Positions 9,901 to 20,700 of a stretch of 64,000 nt of DNA are shown here, piece by piece (position 1 is the stretch's first letter; every line of letters starts with the position of its first letter). This DNA comes from Nectonema munidae (taxonomy: Eukaryota; Nematomorpha; Nectonematoida; Nectonematidae), in assembly GCA_030549495.1 (NCBI GenBank), contig JAUIRK010000035.1:186001-250000 (forward strand). Direction: 5' to 3'. The notes beneath the pieces are model-generated. The model ran no database searches and was not told the DNA's origin. It saw nothing but the letters and a program-made list of their open reading frames with translations. The position numbers were made by a program, and so were the translations under genes.

Positions 9901-12900
9901 ATAATTGTGCAAACAAAAAATTAAGATCGCATTATTTCATTTTACTCAGCATCATTAAAAAATAGTTTAAAAGCTAAATTGATAAAAGCTACAAAAAGTT
10001 AAATAATTTTTAACATTTTGCAATGATTTGCCTTTTATAATAACTTTTAAGGAAAAAAGTCTATCAGAAAAAGTTATAGAGCTTCAACAAAAACTAAAAA
10101 ATTTTAGAGCATAATTTAAGTTTTTTGAAAACTAATTTGACGTACCCCCCTACAGCATACTCTATGGGTGGCATGGCAGGTTGGTTGAGATGATGGACTT
10201 AGCACCGAAGCCTCTATATTCGATTCCTCATCGATACGAATTTGTTCAGTTTGACATAAGCGGTACATCAGTGCCTGTCAATGAAAATACACCCGCTGCA
10301 CCTTACCTTTTACTCAAAATTGAAAAATTTGCTACATAATTAACATAAGAGAGAAGAAAGGAAACAAAATAAACTAATAAAGCAATTTTCACTATTTTAA
10401 AATGGAACAGTCTGTTCTCAGAATAATTTCAAAATAATAGGAGGCATAAAGAATTAGAGTTTATTTGCTATTTTCAAGTTTTTATAAACAGCAAAAGCCA
10501 ACGTTTAAGTAGACCTTATAATTATAAAATTATTCAAATAACGGTCGAGTGTCGACAGACATTTCGCCCCATAGATAATTTGCCCCCTTGACAAATTGTC
10601 TCATAGGCTATTTGTTTCATCCATCTTTGCTTATTATATGTGTAAAATTATTAAAAAAATTTATATTTTTGTTTATCTCTATTAAATTATTTCAAATTAA
10701 TCATTTTATCTCTTAATTTTTTAGAATTGTCCATGAGACAAAATGTCTTATGAAAATAACTGGGCGAATCGTCCTTGAAACAAAATGTCTTATAAAAATA
10801 ATGGGACGAACTGTCTTATGAAAATAATGGGGCGAATTGTCCATGGGACGAACTGTCTTATGAAAATAATGGGGCGAAATGTCCGAGGACCAAACTAACA
10901 AATCAAAGTATACGAGAAAAGAAAATAATTGCGTTTTTTTTGAATATTTCTGTCTACAAATAAAATTCTGACATCTGTCATAAATAGATCAAGCACATTT
11001 TAAACAACTGAAACATTTTGTTTCGATATTATATTTTTATTATAATAATCAACAAATTTTCTTAAAAAAAAGATTTAATTAATTATGTACAGTGTTACTT
11101 ATAAAATTTAACAATAGAACATTATAAAAAATATCTCTGCTCAAATATTAAGCAAATAGAATATTCTTGCTTTTAAACCGAATAGCTAGTCAAAATATTC
11201 ATTCCCAAATTTCTTGACTTGAAAAAATTAAAGTTTTCAAATGTTACAAAATGTAACAAACGTAGTGATAAAGATTAAATAACCTTTGTTTAAAAAAAAT
11301 CCTAGCGTGAGTCTAACAATATTCATTGATATAAAATTGTAACGATTGAAAACTATTTTAATTTAACTCTAAATGCAAATTAGACAGAAGCAGTGGTGTA
11401 GCCAAAAAAAAGTTGATAGGCGGGGGCACAATTTAAAAACAAAAAACTTGCGCAACATTATTTATACTTTCTTGATCCTTTCATTGGAGAAATTTTCAAA
11501 AACTTATATCGCATAAGTTGCATGGGGGCACCATGCGGTACATAGGAGTGTGGGCACGGCCCCTCATGCCCCAGCCTAGCTACGTCACTGGAGAGAAGAG
11601 AGCTGAATGAGATAGGAGAGCTTAACAAGAGAAGAGGGCTTGAATGCGAGCTTGAGTGAATGATTCAGTTTTAGCAGAGAAATCGGAAGAGAAAAACAGA
11701 GATAGAATCACTGTGACAGAAGATGAGAAAATCTAGTGGATCACATCATGTGTTTACTCAAAAATACTACAAAGAGGGTGTGATAAACATTGCTTACTTA
11801 TTGTGTGCATATTGAAGCAATGGATTATTATTATATAGCTCTCACACATCGTCTGTAAAACATGTTCGATAGGAATTTCAGAACAGCTTGGCATGTGATG
11901 TTTGATTGATTCGAAGTCTGCATCCCTTCTTTTATCATTACATTCTATACTGCGATCATCATACATGTTTTATAAACAAGCAGCAACTCTTACTTATAAA
12001 AAATTATTAGGGGGGGGGGGGGGCGGTCGCCCTCCGGATGTCCGTCTCTGTATATAAGTACTTCTCAAAAACCTTTGGATAAGAGAGAAAAGCTGGAAAT
12101 ATTTGCATTCAAGTGAAAATAATGAGAGACGTGTGAGAATTCTGTTTGTACAAATCTATTTTATCGCCAACTTCATATTTATCTATATTCCTCACTGTAA
12201 AAACTTATATTATGGGTATAATGGAGTTCCCACATGAAGCTAATTAATTGCTTATGTATGACATTTGTAAAGATCAGTAAGATGTATTTCATCAGGCCAC
12301 TATCAAAGGAGTGATATGAAAAAAAATACAGAAATTCAAGTAACAAAAATACCGAAATTTAAAGGAGTGACGCGACAAATCAACTAACTGAATAACCATT
12401 TTGAAGGATAGTAAAAACAATTGAAAAATGATTAAGAGTCACTTTGAAAATTTTATTTATCCGAACGTTTCCGACCCTTTTATATATTTCAAGGTTTTTA
12501 TTTATACTTTTTATACACTTGATAAAGACAGTTTCGAAAAGGTTTGGATTCACATTTTCAAAGTGTTCCCTTTTTCAATTTATTTTATTCTTGCAATCCT
12601 TCAATTTATTTAATGGACACATTCATCAAACATCTCATCAACCCATCAAATAACTTCTTTATCTTCAAAATAACAAACTAACGAACTAATCTTTGATTTG
12701 ATTTTATCACTCCTTTGAAAATTATAGAAGTGAAACCTTCGGGTTGTTACTCCTTTTATTGCTATTTAATTCTGGCATTTCTTTGAAGCTTATTTAAAGA
12801 GTGATAAATTTTGCCTGACTTATCACTCCTCCTATGAACGCATCCCATTTCAACAGGACTGGTTTGACAAATATAAGTATGATACTTCATTTTCTTTAGC

Positions 12901-14380
12901 TAAAAATGTAATTTAAGGCTCGGCTCATTTACAATTATTTTAACCTGCTAATTTTTAACACTAAGAGGCAATTTTTTACCCTCGCTCAGCTTTGAACTTT
13001 TCTGATATATTTGGTAAAAAAATGTAAGGAAAGATAAATTGTAGTAAAGAAAATTGATCGAGATCATGAAATGTGTTAAAGCTTGAAAACTGAGAGGAAT
13101 CGGTTTCGGTATACCAAATAGAACAAAAAAGTTCACTTGGATACCGATATCAAGTTCTAATCTCTTCACTAATCTTTATTCTAATAATGAAAAACAAGGA
13201 ATGAAGCAGTAATAGTAGAGTATTAGGGATTTGAATTAACGAAGATGAACGACACAAAAGCACATTGAATTCTAGGTGTAGCTAATGTTCTGAGTTTTAG
13301 ATTGTGTATTTAATGAAATTATTCAGATTTTCCAAGCAATATGCCAAAGAGTTGATATTTTTCTTTTTGTGCAGATGACTCGATAAAAGCATACGAACTG
13401 AAAATATTCACCCTACACTCCAGACATACTGCTAATTCCAGTAGCTTTAAGATGAATTATTCAAGCGCAATCAGATCAAACTATAGCTCCAATTCTAAAT
13501 TCATCAATGCTGGTATCTCGCATGTTGGATCCTTCATTTCCACTATCTCTAAAGAAACAGGCCAGGGTTCGTTTCATTTTTCTAGTTTACTCTAAAAATA
13601 ACATATAGTGCTTACATTTCTATTTTTAGTCTATCAATTCATAAGATACAAAGATTTGAATAAAAGACCTCTTGATTTCACTCTAGACTGTATTATCTTT
13701 TAATCTTACGATTCTCTTTACTTTCATGTACGCCATCGAATGGCCAGTTCAGCCACTTCTTATCGAGACCGCAATAATAAACCAAGGGTGCATATTCTTG
13801 AAAATATTGGGTGAGGGTGGAGACAAAATCTTTTTAATTATATTTATTCTGTAAATTTTTCTATCAATGTGTTCGTTTTTTTTTATATTTTGCATGTTTG
13901 ACTTTTTTAAACAAAATTAATGTATATTAAATTTGTATTCATAAAGCTATAATATCTGTGTACCCGCCAAAAGTATCCCCACCCTCAGACATGCAGCCTG
14001 TATAGTTTATTTTCTCTAAAAATCTTGCTTCTTTTCTAGATTATGAAAAAATAGAATTTCTCCTTCATTTTGTTTTTGTTCATATTCTAAGCATACAAAG
14101 CTGTTTCGCTTGTGTTGATCAATCAATTGGGGAAGAAGAGAGCATAAATTGTGTTAGATTATTTTATAAAAAGGGCCTTTCCGAAAACGTATTTTTGTTT
14201 GACAAATGTTACTAATTAAAATTGCAAAACTTTTCCATCACGTGCATTAAATCATAAGAAACTAATTTTAATCTTTGATCATCAATCCTACTTCATTTTT
14301 ATTTATTTTTAGGCGAAGATTCCATCGCTAAAGAAGAAAGTGTTATTCTTTTTCCAACCCCATTTTCTCCCTTAAATTAA
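6992..14380 (+). CDS. NIPSNAP-family protein, five exons, 5' exon missing
   Basis: Exons 6992-7202, 7555-7707, 13375-13566, 13630-13689 and 14313-14380 splice with GT/AG and consistent phase. From the ATG at 7007 they give 222 residues and a TAA at 14378. NIPSNAP proteins are mitochondrial dimeric alpha-beta barrel proteins linked to vesicle traffic and mitophagy signalling. The first domain reads KIYELRIYYLYPEKVNEYKK, LLGYWYSELGSLNVVYHLYEF, then DSFEHKNAV. The second reads KAYELKIFTL (about residue 120), GISHVGSFISTISKETGQVY and RYKDLNKR. It ends SVILFPTPFSPLN, the place of the conserved SRIMIPLKISPLQ tail. The acceptor before 6992 is in frame, so the transit peptide probably lies on an unseen upstream exon. 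The W of the second HLW motif is lost and the stretch before the tail is about 12 residues short. It is a divergent paralogue, or a small exon was missed between 13690 and 14312. Introns are 352, 5667, 63 and 623 bp. Confidence 0.85.
7880..8674. mobile_element. Non-autonomous hAT-like element in NIPSNAP intron 2
   Basis: Inverted termini: TAGGGATGTACCGGAT at the left, and the reverse complement of the right end, TAGGGATGTGCCGGATAACC. Subterminal copies of CGGAT and GGATATC recur at both ends (7900-7980 and 8560-8660). TAGGGATGT ends are known from hAT families, but no clear 8-bp duplication remains. No transposase frame was seen. Confidence 0.65.
8827..9095 (+). pseudogene. Possible hAT dimerisation-domain remnant
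   Basis: The plus frame contains CCFERLFSALKIIGSDTIASLKEYKQKLVYF. This resembles the ERVFS...R..L...LVFL pattern at the C-terminus of hAT transposases. The rest of the 84-codon frame is not recognisable. It lies in NIPSNAP intron 2 between two hAT elements. Confidence 0.35.
10163..10312 (+). mobile_element. tRNA-derived SINE, family 1, inside hAT copy B
   Basis: Orthologous position to 3292-3449 in copy A. The A-box-like TTGGTTGAGATGATGG is kept; the B box is degraded (TATTCGATTCC). It ends AATGAAAATACACCC and then a CCTTACCTTT tail. Confidence 0.65.
10543..10891. mobile_element. Inverted-repeat element with internal minisatellite
   Basis: The left end GGTCGAGTGTCGACAGACAT plus TTCGCCCC pairs with the right end, whose reverse complement is GGTCCTCGGACATTTCGCCC. 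From about 10722 to 10870 a diverged unit repeats several times (gcgaactgtcttatgaaaa and variants, step about 33-53 bp). It is absent from copy A of the hAT host. The reading frame on the minus strand here (HKTVRP repeats) is only the minisatellite. Confidence 0.6.
11391..11590. mobile_element. 200-bp hAT MITE nested in hAT copy B
   Basis: Termini are CAGTGGTGTAGCCAA and, reverse complemented, CAGTGACGTAGCTAGG. Target copies are GACAGAAG (11383-11390) and GAGAGAAG (11591-11598), 7 of 8. Copy A keeps the unoccupied site near 4533-4556. Removing the insert and one duplication from copy B gives a segment of the same length. Confidence 0.85.
12059..13374. other. Rest of NIPSNAP intron 2
   Basis: No gene seen. 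Between about 12290 and 12840 the motif AGGAGTGATA and its reverse TATCACTCCT recur (near 12310, 12365, 12705 and 12820), which suggests a decayed MITE with repeated ends. The intron ends at the acceptor TTTTTGTGCAG (13364-13374). Confidence 0.4.
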
Positions 14381-14457
14381 ATTTCCAAAAAAGCAATAAT
14401 CTCAGCTTTTCTTGTTTCTTTTTGATTATTTTTCTTAACATTTTACTACCTTGTTTT

Positions 14458-14463
14458 AATAAA
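14458..14463 (+). promoter_or_regulatory. Putative poly(A) signal of the NIPSNAP gene
   Basis: AATAAA lies 78 bp past the stop codon at 14378-14380, the first such hexamer downstream. Confidence 0.5.
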
Positions 14464-15028
14464 GTTTCTTTCATAATAATCAAAATAATTTTCTCTATTT
14501 GTGTAAAAATTGCATTTTTAGCCTTAGGCTTCTTTGGTATCAAAGACCTCAAAAAATTGACTAATTCTTCAACAGTCATCAATCCGCCTTTTTTGAATTT
14601 GCAATGCACGACTTTTGGCGCATGCGTTTGTCCACATCTGCCCTAATCCAATTCCAAGACAATAAAATGCCCTTTGCTTAATATTTTGAGGCTGGCTATT
14701 TGATGTCGTTTTTATTTCATTTATAAATGGTATACTTGCATTGTCAACACAAATTTAATCACTCATTTAATCTAATGGCTCAAGTTTTACTAGTCGCAAT
14801 TTTCCCCATTCGAAATCGACATTCATGGTGAAATCTCAAGTCTAATCGTAACTGTATATTTTACTTCTGATACGTTATCTTATTTTTCATAAGTTTTGTG
14901 AATTAAAAAAAATTTTTTATGAAATAAATAAAAAATAGTTACTTATATTAGTATATTTTCAAAAAAAATATACCTTGTTGCTATTCACTAATCTTCTAAT
15001 TATATATCCAGATTTTTTAACTTATAAC
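14464..15028. other. Intergenic spacer
   Basis: No gene or repeat recognised. CTTATAAC at 15021-15028 is the left target copy of the next hAT element. Confidence 0.4.
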
Positions 15029-16042
15029 CAGGGCGAGAAAAAATTGACACAAAAAATTTGAAAAAATTGACTTTTACTCAGAGAAAAAATTGACTTTATT
15101 GACTTTTTAAAGTTTCATTGAATTGAAATATGAACACTTTAGAGAAAGTATTGAAATTCGATCATTTTCTAGCAGTTTTTTCAGTTTAAAAAAAGATCTT
15201 TCTACTTCTAAAGTGAAAACTTTACAATTTGGTATAAGTACTGCTAGAGATTTGAGAGTTTTCCATATTTATGATTTTATTGATTTCATTTTATTTGAAT
15301 CTATTTTCAAGATAACTTTTAACGCCACATTCTTCTTAAATGAAATAATGTTGTAGAAACAAGCAAAGGCATCTTCGACTGAAAAAGTCTCTATGTTGAC
15401 TTTTTCCGACTAAATCAATAAATCGTGAATATTCTCTATATTGTTAGCAAGTTTTGACACAGATTTTCTTTTTTTTTTATAACAATTTCTTGATATTTGG
15501 AAATAAAATTCCATCATTAATTTCTTCACTGCTGTAAGATTTTAAGATTGAATGATTTAATGCCGGTAATCTGCAATTTTGCAGAATAACTTAACTTTTA
15601 AGGTAAACTTGTGTAAAAGATGTGAAAAAGACGTCAATGATAAAAAAAGTTTGGGAATAAAATTCCATAACTACTGCAGCGGATATATCGTATGTAACCG
15701 CGTTTGTCAACAAAAAAAATTTGTCTTACAAAAAACTTCTTCATGTTTGACCGCACTCAGACAAATTTTACAGTAAAACCTTTTATTAGATGAAAAAAAG
15801 CCCAGCTATTGTGGAAGTGTTGATATAAAGAAGAAATCTTGTATGTATCGCTTATAACAATTTTAGGCACACTGAATCAAAAAGTGTTAAATATAAAAAT
15901 TGACTTTATTGACCTAAACTCGAAAAATTGACTTATTGACTTAAAAATTTGAAATTAGTTCAAAAATTTTTAGACTAAGCAAGTAAAGATCTTCAAAGAG
16001 TTTTTGCTAAACGGAAATAAAAGTTGACTTTTACTCGCCCTG
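15029..16042 (-). mobile_element. Decayed hAT transposon, about 1 kb
   Basis: Termini are CAGGGCGAGAAAAAATTGAC and, reverse complemented, CAGGGCGAGTAAAAGTCAAC. Flanks CTTATAAC and CCTTTAAC agree at 6 of 8. Short repeats of TTGACTTT line both ends. On the minus strand between 15360 and 15120 one frame gives a hAT C-terminal dimerisation remnant, NVALKVILK then VERSFFKLKKLLESDRIS. The rest of the transposase is gone or unreadable, so this is an internally deleted copy. Confidence 0.75.
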
Positions 16043-16049
16043 CCTTTAA

Positions 16050-16322
16050 CTAATTTTTCATATAACGAACATATTCTATCAGTTCCTTTAAAATTATAGA
16101 AAATTTCTTAAACCTCCTCATACGAAATTTAAATGAATTTTGACAAGGGGACAAAATTTTTTCATCATTGTAATTTTCAATTCCCATAAGAATATCTTTC
16201 AGCTTATCATAATAAGATTGGTTAAATCGGCAAAAAGTATATAACATTTTATTATTATATGTTTCTTTTATTAAGAGCAGAATTTTATAGTTAAGGCTTC
16301 GAGATTGTTTTTTCACAGGCAC
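16050..16322 (-). CDS. Unassigned 90-codon open frame
   Basis: I do not recognise this frame. It is rich in K, Y, I and F, with a basic N-terminus (MPVKKQSRSLNYK), and has no clear domain, signal or membrane segment. It ends eight bases from the hAT element at 15029-16042. It may be a chance frame in AT-rich DNA or an exon of an unseen gene. Confidence 0.2.
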   Translation of the reverse strand: MPVKKQSRSLNYKILLLIKETYNNKMLYTFCRFNQSYYDKLKDILMGIENYNDEKILSPCQNSFKFRMRRFKKFSIILKELIEYVRYMKN

Positions 16323-17713
16323 ATTTTTTCGTATACGAGAATGACGATATAAAAATAAATAGAAAAATGTAGCAAGGTTATTGAAAATCGGTTAAGGTGA
16401 AGAAGCTATAAAATTTGGTATAAGTAAACAGCATGCAGACAATAAACAGCATTATTTGCTCATGTAGTTCTTGAAACACGAACACTCTCCTGTGTAGAGG
16501 TATTTAATTTAATTAAAGCAAATTGCTCATTCGTCCTGAAAATTTGATTTCGTTTATCAATTATTATCAAATAAACTTTGTAATCAAGCGAATAAAATGA
16601 TTCAAAACAATTATAATCAGGAATACAGAATAGTTTAATCCACTATATTGAATACAGCATCATCTCATTCCTAGAGGGCTAAATCTTTTTGCCCTTCAAT
16701 ATTTTGAGCTTGGTACACAGAACACAGAGTTTTGGCTCTTATTTGTCTATTTTTACTTCCTTCTTCACTATTGTAGCGTGAACGCATTAATGATCACAAT
16801 AATTGCATCTTTCGAGTCATTTTAGCAACTCTTTTTATATAGCATATAAAAAGAATGCATTGTTTTAAGTTAACACTAAGAAATGATCAACGCCTGTCAT
16901 AGAGTCAGCCTTGCACAGAGCCAGCTCTTTTCTATTTTTTTTGGAATGACATTATTATACACAGGCTTGCCATAATTTTTCGATTTAAAACTGGACAAAA
17001 ATTTTATACAGTAAACTCAGGTTATGTAAAATTTCTGGAGCTTAGAAAATATTTTGAATTATCCTAAGTTCAAACTATTAAAGGTTAATTTAATGTTTGA
17101 GTAAATAAAACCAAATTTTCGTATGCGAGTCTCACATGAATAAAGATGAATGCTAAAGGCAATGATTTTAAATGAAATAAATTTAAAACATGTTCACATC
17201 TTAAAAGTAAATCAATCAAAAATTGTTTGATTCAAAGTTATGAGAAATTTTTTAACTTTATAATAATATTGATATATATTTTTTGTATAGATATAGGTAA
17301 AAGTTTTTTAAATTTAATTTAACTAACAAACTTTCTATTTTGGGACTGAACAAGAAGCTAAAGCACTTGAAATATTGAAGTCTATTTATTTAATTACTTG
17401 AAGTCTATTTTGACATTTGAAATGTCAAAAATAGTTGAGGGACTGTCCATGCCATTAATAAAACGGAAGAATTCATACGAGATGTGTAAATTAATTATTA
17501 AATATATAGCTCTTGTAAACTACTTACTTAGAATAACAACCACCAACAAAAATAGTTGACCCGTGTCCTTTTAATTTTAAGATTATATCATTTTGTGGTA
17601 AGGGAATAAAAAAATTAAACACTTCAAATTTATTTAAAAGTGAATTGAAAAAGTAATAAAATTTATTTGTAAAATTTAAAATGAGCTATTCGACTTTAAA
17701 AATATGAAACTGA
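16323..17713. other. Spacer downstream of SNRPC
   Basis: AT-rich DNA with no gene, repeat or element that I can support. Confidence 0.4.
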
Positions 17714-20700
17714 TCATGGTCTTGCGGGCAAAGGAACCATTCCTTGAACAAAATTCGGTCTGACGCCGGGTTGAGGTGTTGCTATTTGTGGGACAATACC
17801 ACGAGGCAAGCCTAAAAAAGAAATGAATTCTTAAATAGTATGCAAATAATGAATATGTGTGGTGAAAAATGCTTTGAATATAAATGATTCCTTTACACCC
17901 GTGTTTCTCAACCTTTTTTTACTCATGGACACCTTTTCACTTCTTTTTTTCTTTGTGGATCCCTTCATAAAAATTGGACAAAAAAATATTTATTTTAATA
18001 TTTTTCACTAATAAAATTTTTGAGGTCGTGAAAAAGGAAATAGTATATACTTAGAATTCATATTGAAATGAAAGCAAATCTAATGCAACAATTTTTATAA
18101 TAAAAAAAGAAAGACATTTAATGAGATCCCTGTGGTTGATGCTGGTTGCATTGGAATTACTGCTAGTCGTAAAGCACCTCTTTTTACGATGTCAAGTCTA
18201 TTGCGAACTTTTTATAATAAAAACCGTTATGAGTTGGTTTTTTTCATGGACCACCAAAATATCATGTGGACCCCCAATTTATAATATTTCGCCTGTGGAC
18301 CCCATAGGGTCCATGTGGACCCCGTTTGAGAAACCCTGCTTTAGACAATAGTAAAGCACGTAAAATAAAAAGGTGGTGCGTCTTCATCTTGTTCTGCGAT
18401 GAACACTGTTGTTAAGGGTCTTGACTAAACGTCTTAAAGCTACCGTTGGTGTTTTCATCGAGAAGGCAAAATTGCGCCGCTTGTATCGAACTATGAGGAA
18501 AGTAGGCTTGATGCGGGATCAAACCCAAGACCTTGAGTTATTGAAACCCAGTATCTAACCAACCTTACTCCCACCATAAGATAGTGAAAATCATCCACTA
18601 ATTAAATATTCTTTTTTATATTAAAATTTGTTCTAAACACAAGAGATTAGAATAATTTGAGTTAAAAGTCAATAAAACCAAATTTTGTTTTCTAATAACA
18701 TTCTTCTAAAACACGTTAAAGTCTCATTTAAAAGGTTTTTGTAAAAGTGTTGTGCCGTTCTTTGATCCTAGTCGGAAGCGAGGACTTGGTGTTAAATTTA
18801 TCGAGTTTTAAAAAAAGTATTTGGAGTCGGAGTAGAATATTCCCCATCCGACTCATGAGCCCTCTTTTCATAAATAATCTAGGTTTTATAAAATAACAAT
18901 AAGGAGCAAGTTTTTAGCAGTTTTGAAATGATTCTAATATATTGTAGAGTTCTCAAACCAACTAAAAATATATTCCATTTTTATGATGATTTGAATAGCA
19001 CATTTATTTTTTCGACTCCAAAATTGTCGAACATAAATTGATTAATTTTATTGATGATCTAAGAGCTAGCAATAAAAAGTGAAACTCCTTTAATAAGTAT
19101 GATATTTTAATAACCAAATTTCAACTCGGTTCAAAATTTATGAAGATACTGGTTGTTTACCGTCCGCATCTTCCAATATTAATAATTTTTTTCATTGATC
19201 AAGATTTCTCCAACAATTAAATAATTTTAGCATTAATTCGCTCCATTCTGGTTAAGTTTTCTAAAATTTTACAAATAAAAGCAGCTAAAACTTCTTTTTA
19301 TTTCACTGAAATTTCAAAAACAAAAAAATTAAATTCAAAGCCTATGCCTGAAATTCCGGCACAGTTTGTTGTTTCTCTGTCCTTTCCTTCAAATTCCCCA
19401 AACATTTCCTGTTTAGATTTTTTAGATAGCATTATTCCTTTTAGTTCTTCTTCCTTTTTTCTCAATGAGTTAACTTCTAATGACACAGATACTTCTATTT
19501 ATTCTTTCAAGAATCTCAAATCGGCTGGACATGATGAAAACAATTTAAAACTTATCATTTTATAATCCATGAAACATTTTCTTATTTTCTTCAACAAATA
19601 TGTTCGAAAATCGTGCAAAATTGTTCTTGTGTATTGCTTCGAAACTTTTCCTTTGGAAAGCCACCTCACGTTTGAGTGCAGCAAGAGTTTTTCAAATTTG
19701 GAATCATTTTCTTGGGATAACCCTGAAAACAAACAAGAGCTGAAGGCATTTGTTTGTAATTACTTCATTGAGAACATTTTTCAGCCCATTAGATATGGTT
19801 TTCATTATTAAGGCTTGTCGATGAATAGTGCAATAGGTACCATTACATCTTGAGATTTTTCAATCAAAGTCTGAAAACTAAAACAAGAAATTGCTTAAGC
19901 ACAGCCAGCACACACTCCAAGAGCATGTTCTTGCTTAATACCATGCGCTATAAAAAATATCCACCTTCTCAAATATTTCTTTTGCAGTTGTTCTACTGCT
20001 AAGAATTTCGCAAAACAAAATATCATCTACCAGGTACTTGTTATATACATATTGTACGAAAACACAAGGCTAAGCTAAGTTTGCAGCATTCGTCGTTTCA
20101 TCAAGAGCTGAATTGCAAAAAAATTGGAAATCGAAATCCGAATCACTAAAACCACCTCTGATATTATGTCATCAGACATCGCCTCTATTAGCCTTCTAAC
20201 AGTTTATAGTCAATAGTTTTGTTTACTGAACTTGAGAGCTTCATTTCCAGTGCAAGCTTCACTTGCCAGGATTTAGAAAAGTAGATTTAACCTTAGAACA
20301 CAAAAGAATGGATCTTTCCAACCCAAATCAATTAACATTATAAAATAGAAATGAAAAGAAAAAATAGTACTCAATTCAAAGACTAAATTATTTATTCTTT
20401 TAAATGTGACTTATTGGCAAACATCGCAAATGACCCAATATGCGTGCAATATGTTGCAAAAAAACGATCCACTAAGTGATCCCTTCTCGGTCCCCATGGA
20501 ACTGCTTCGGGATCCGATGCAATCAGAATTACAAAAAGGTAATTTGACCCGCTAAAATTAGTGGTTATGGTGGGATTGAGAGCTTACAGTGCAAGTATAA
20601 TGTCGGCATGTTCATTGGACAAAATTTTATTTATGGACTTTTCATAACTGACTTCTAAAACCAAGAGTTGATTACAAGTCTCTCTTATTTTACACGGAAT

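Larger units (their letters stand above)
9609..12050. mobile_element. Large non-autonomous hAT-type element, copy B, in NIPSNAP intron 2
   Basis: Exact 8-bp duplications TATATAAG lie at 9601-9608 and 12051-12058. The right terminus, reverse complemented, is CAGAGACGGACATCC and matches copy A's termini; the left terminus has lost about seven bases. It shares its interior and its SINE with copy A. It also carries two insertions that copy A lacks (10543-10891 and 11391-11590). G runs lie at 9628-9640 and 12010-12023. Confidence 0.85.

Noticed and set aside
10713-10901. Evenly repeated units that could suggest a CRISPR array or a repeat protein
   Set aside because: Units are diverged, have no unique spacers, lie inside an inverted-repeat element in a eukaryotic intron, and the frame is only the minisatellite read in one direction.
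14343-14609. 88-codon minus frame over the last NIPSNAP exon and its 3' region
   Set aside because: It is antisense to the NIPSNAP coding end, Lys- and Leu-rich, without a known domain; a shadow frame is more likely.
15579-15776. Cys-rich 65-codon plus frame as a zinc finger
   Set aside because: It lies opposite to the coding direction of the surrounding hAT element and the Cys spacing fits no family I know.
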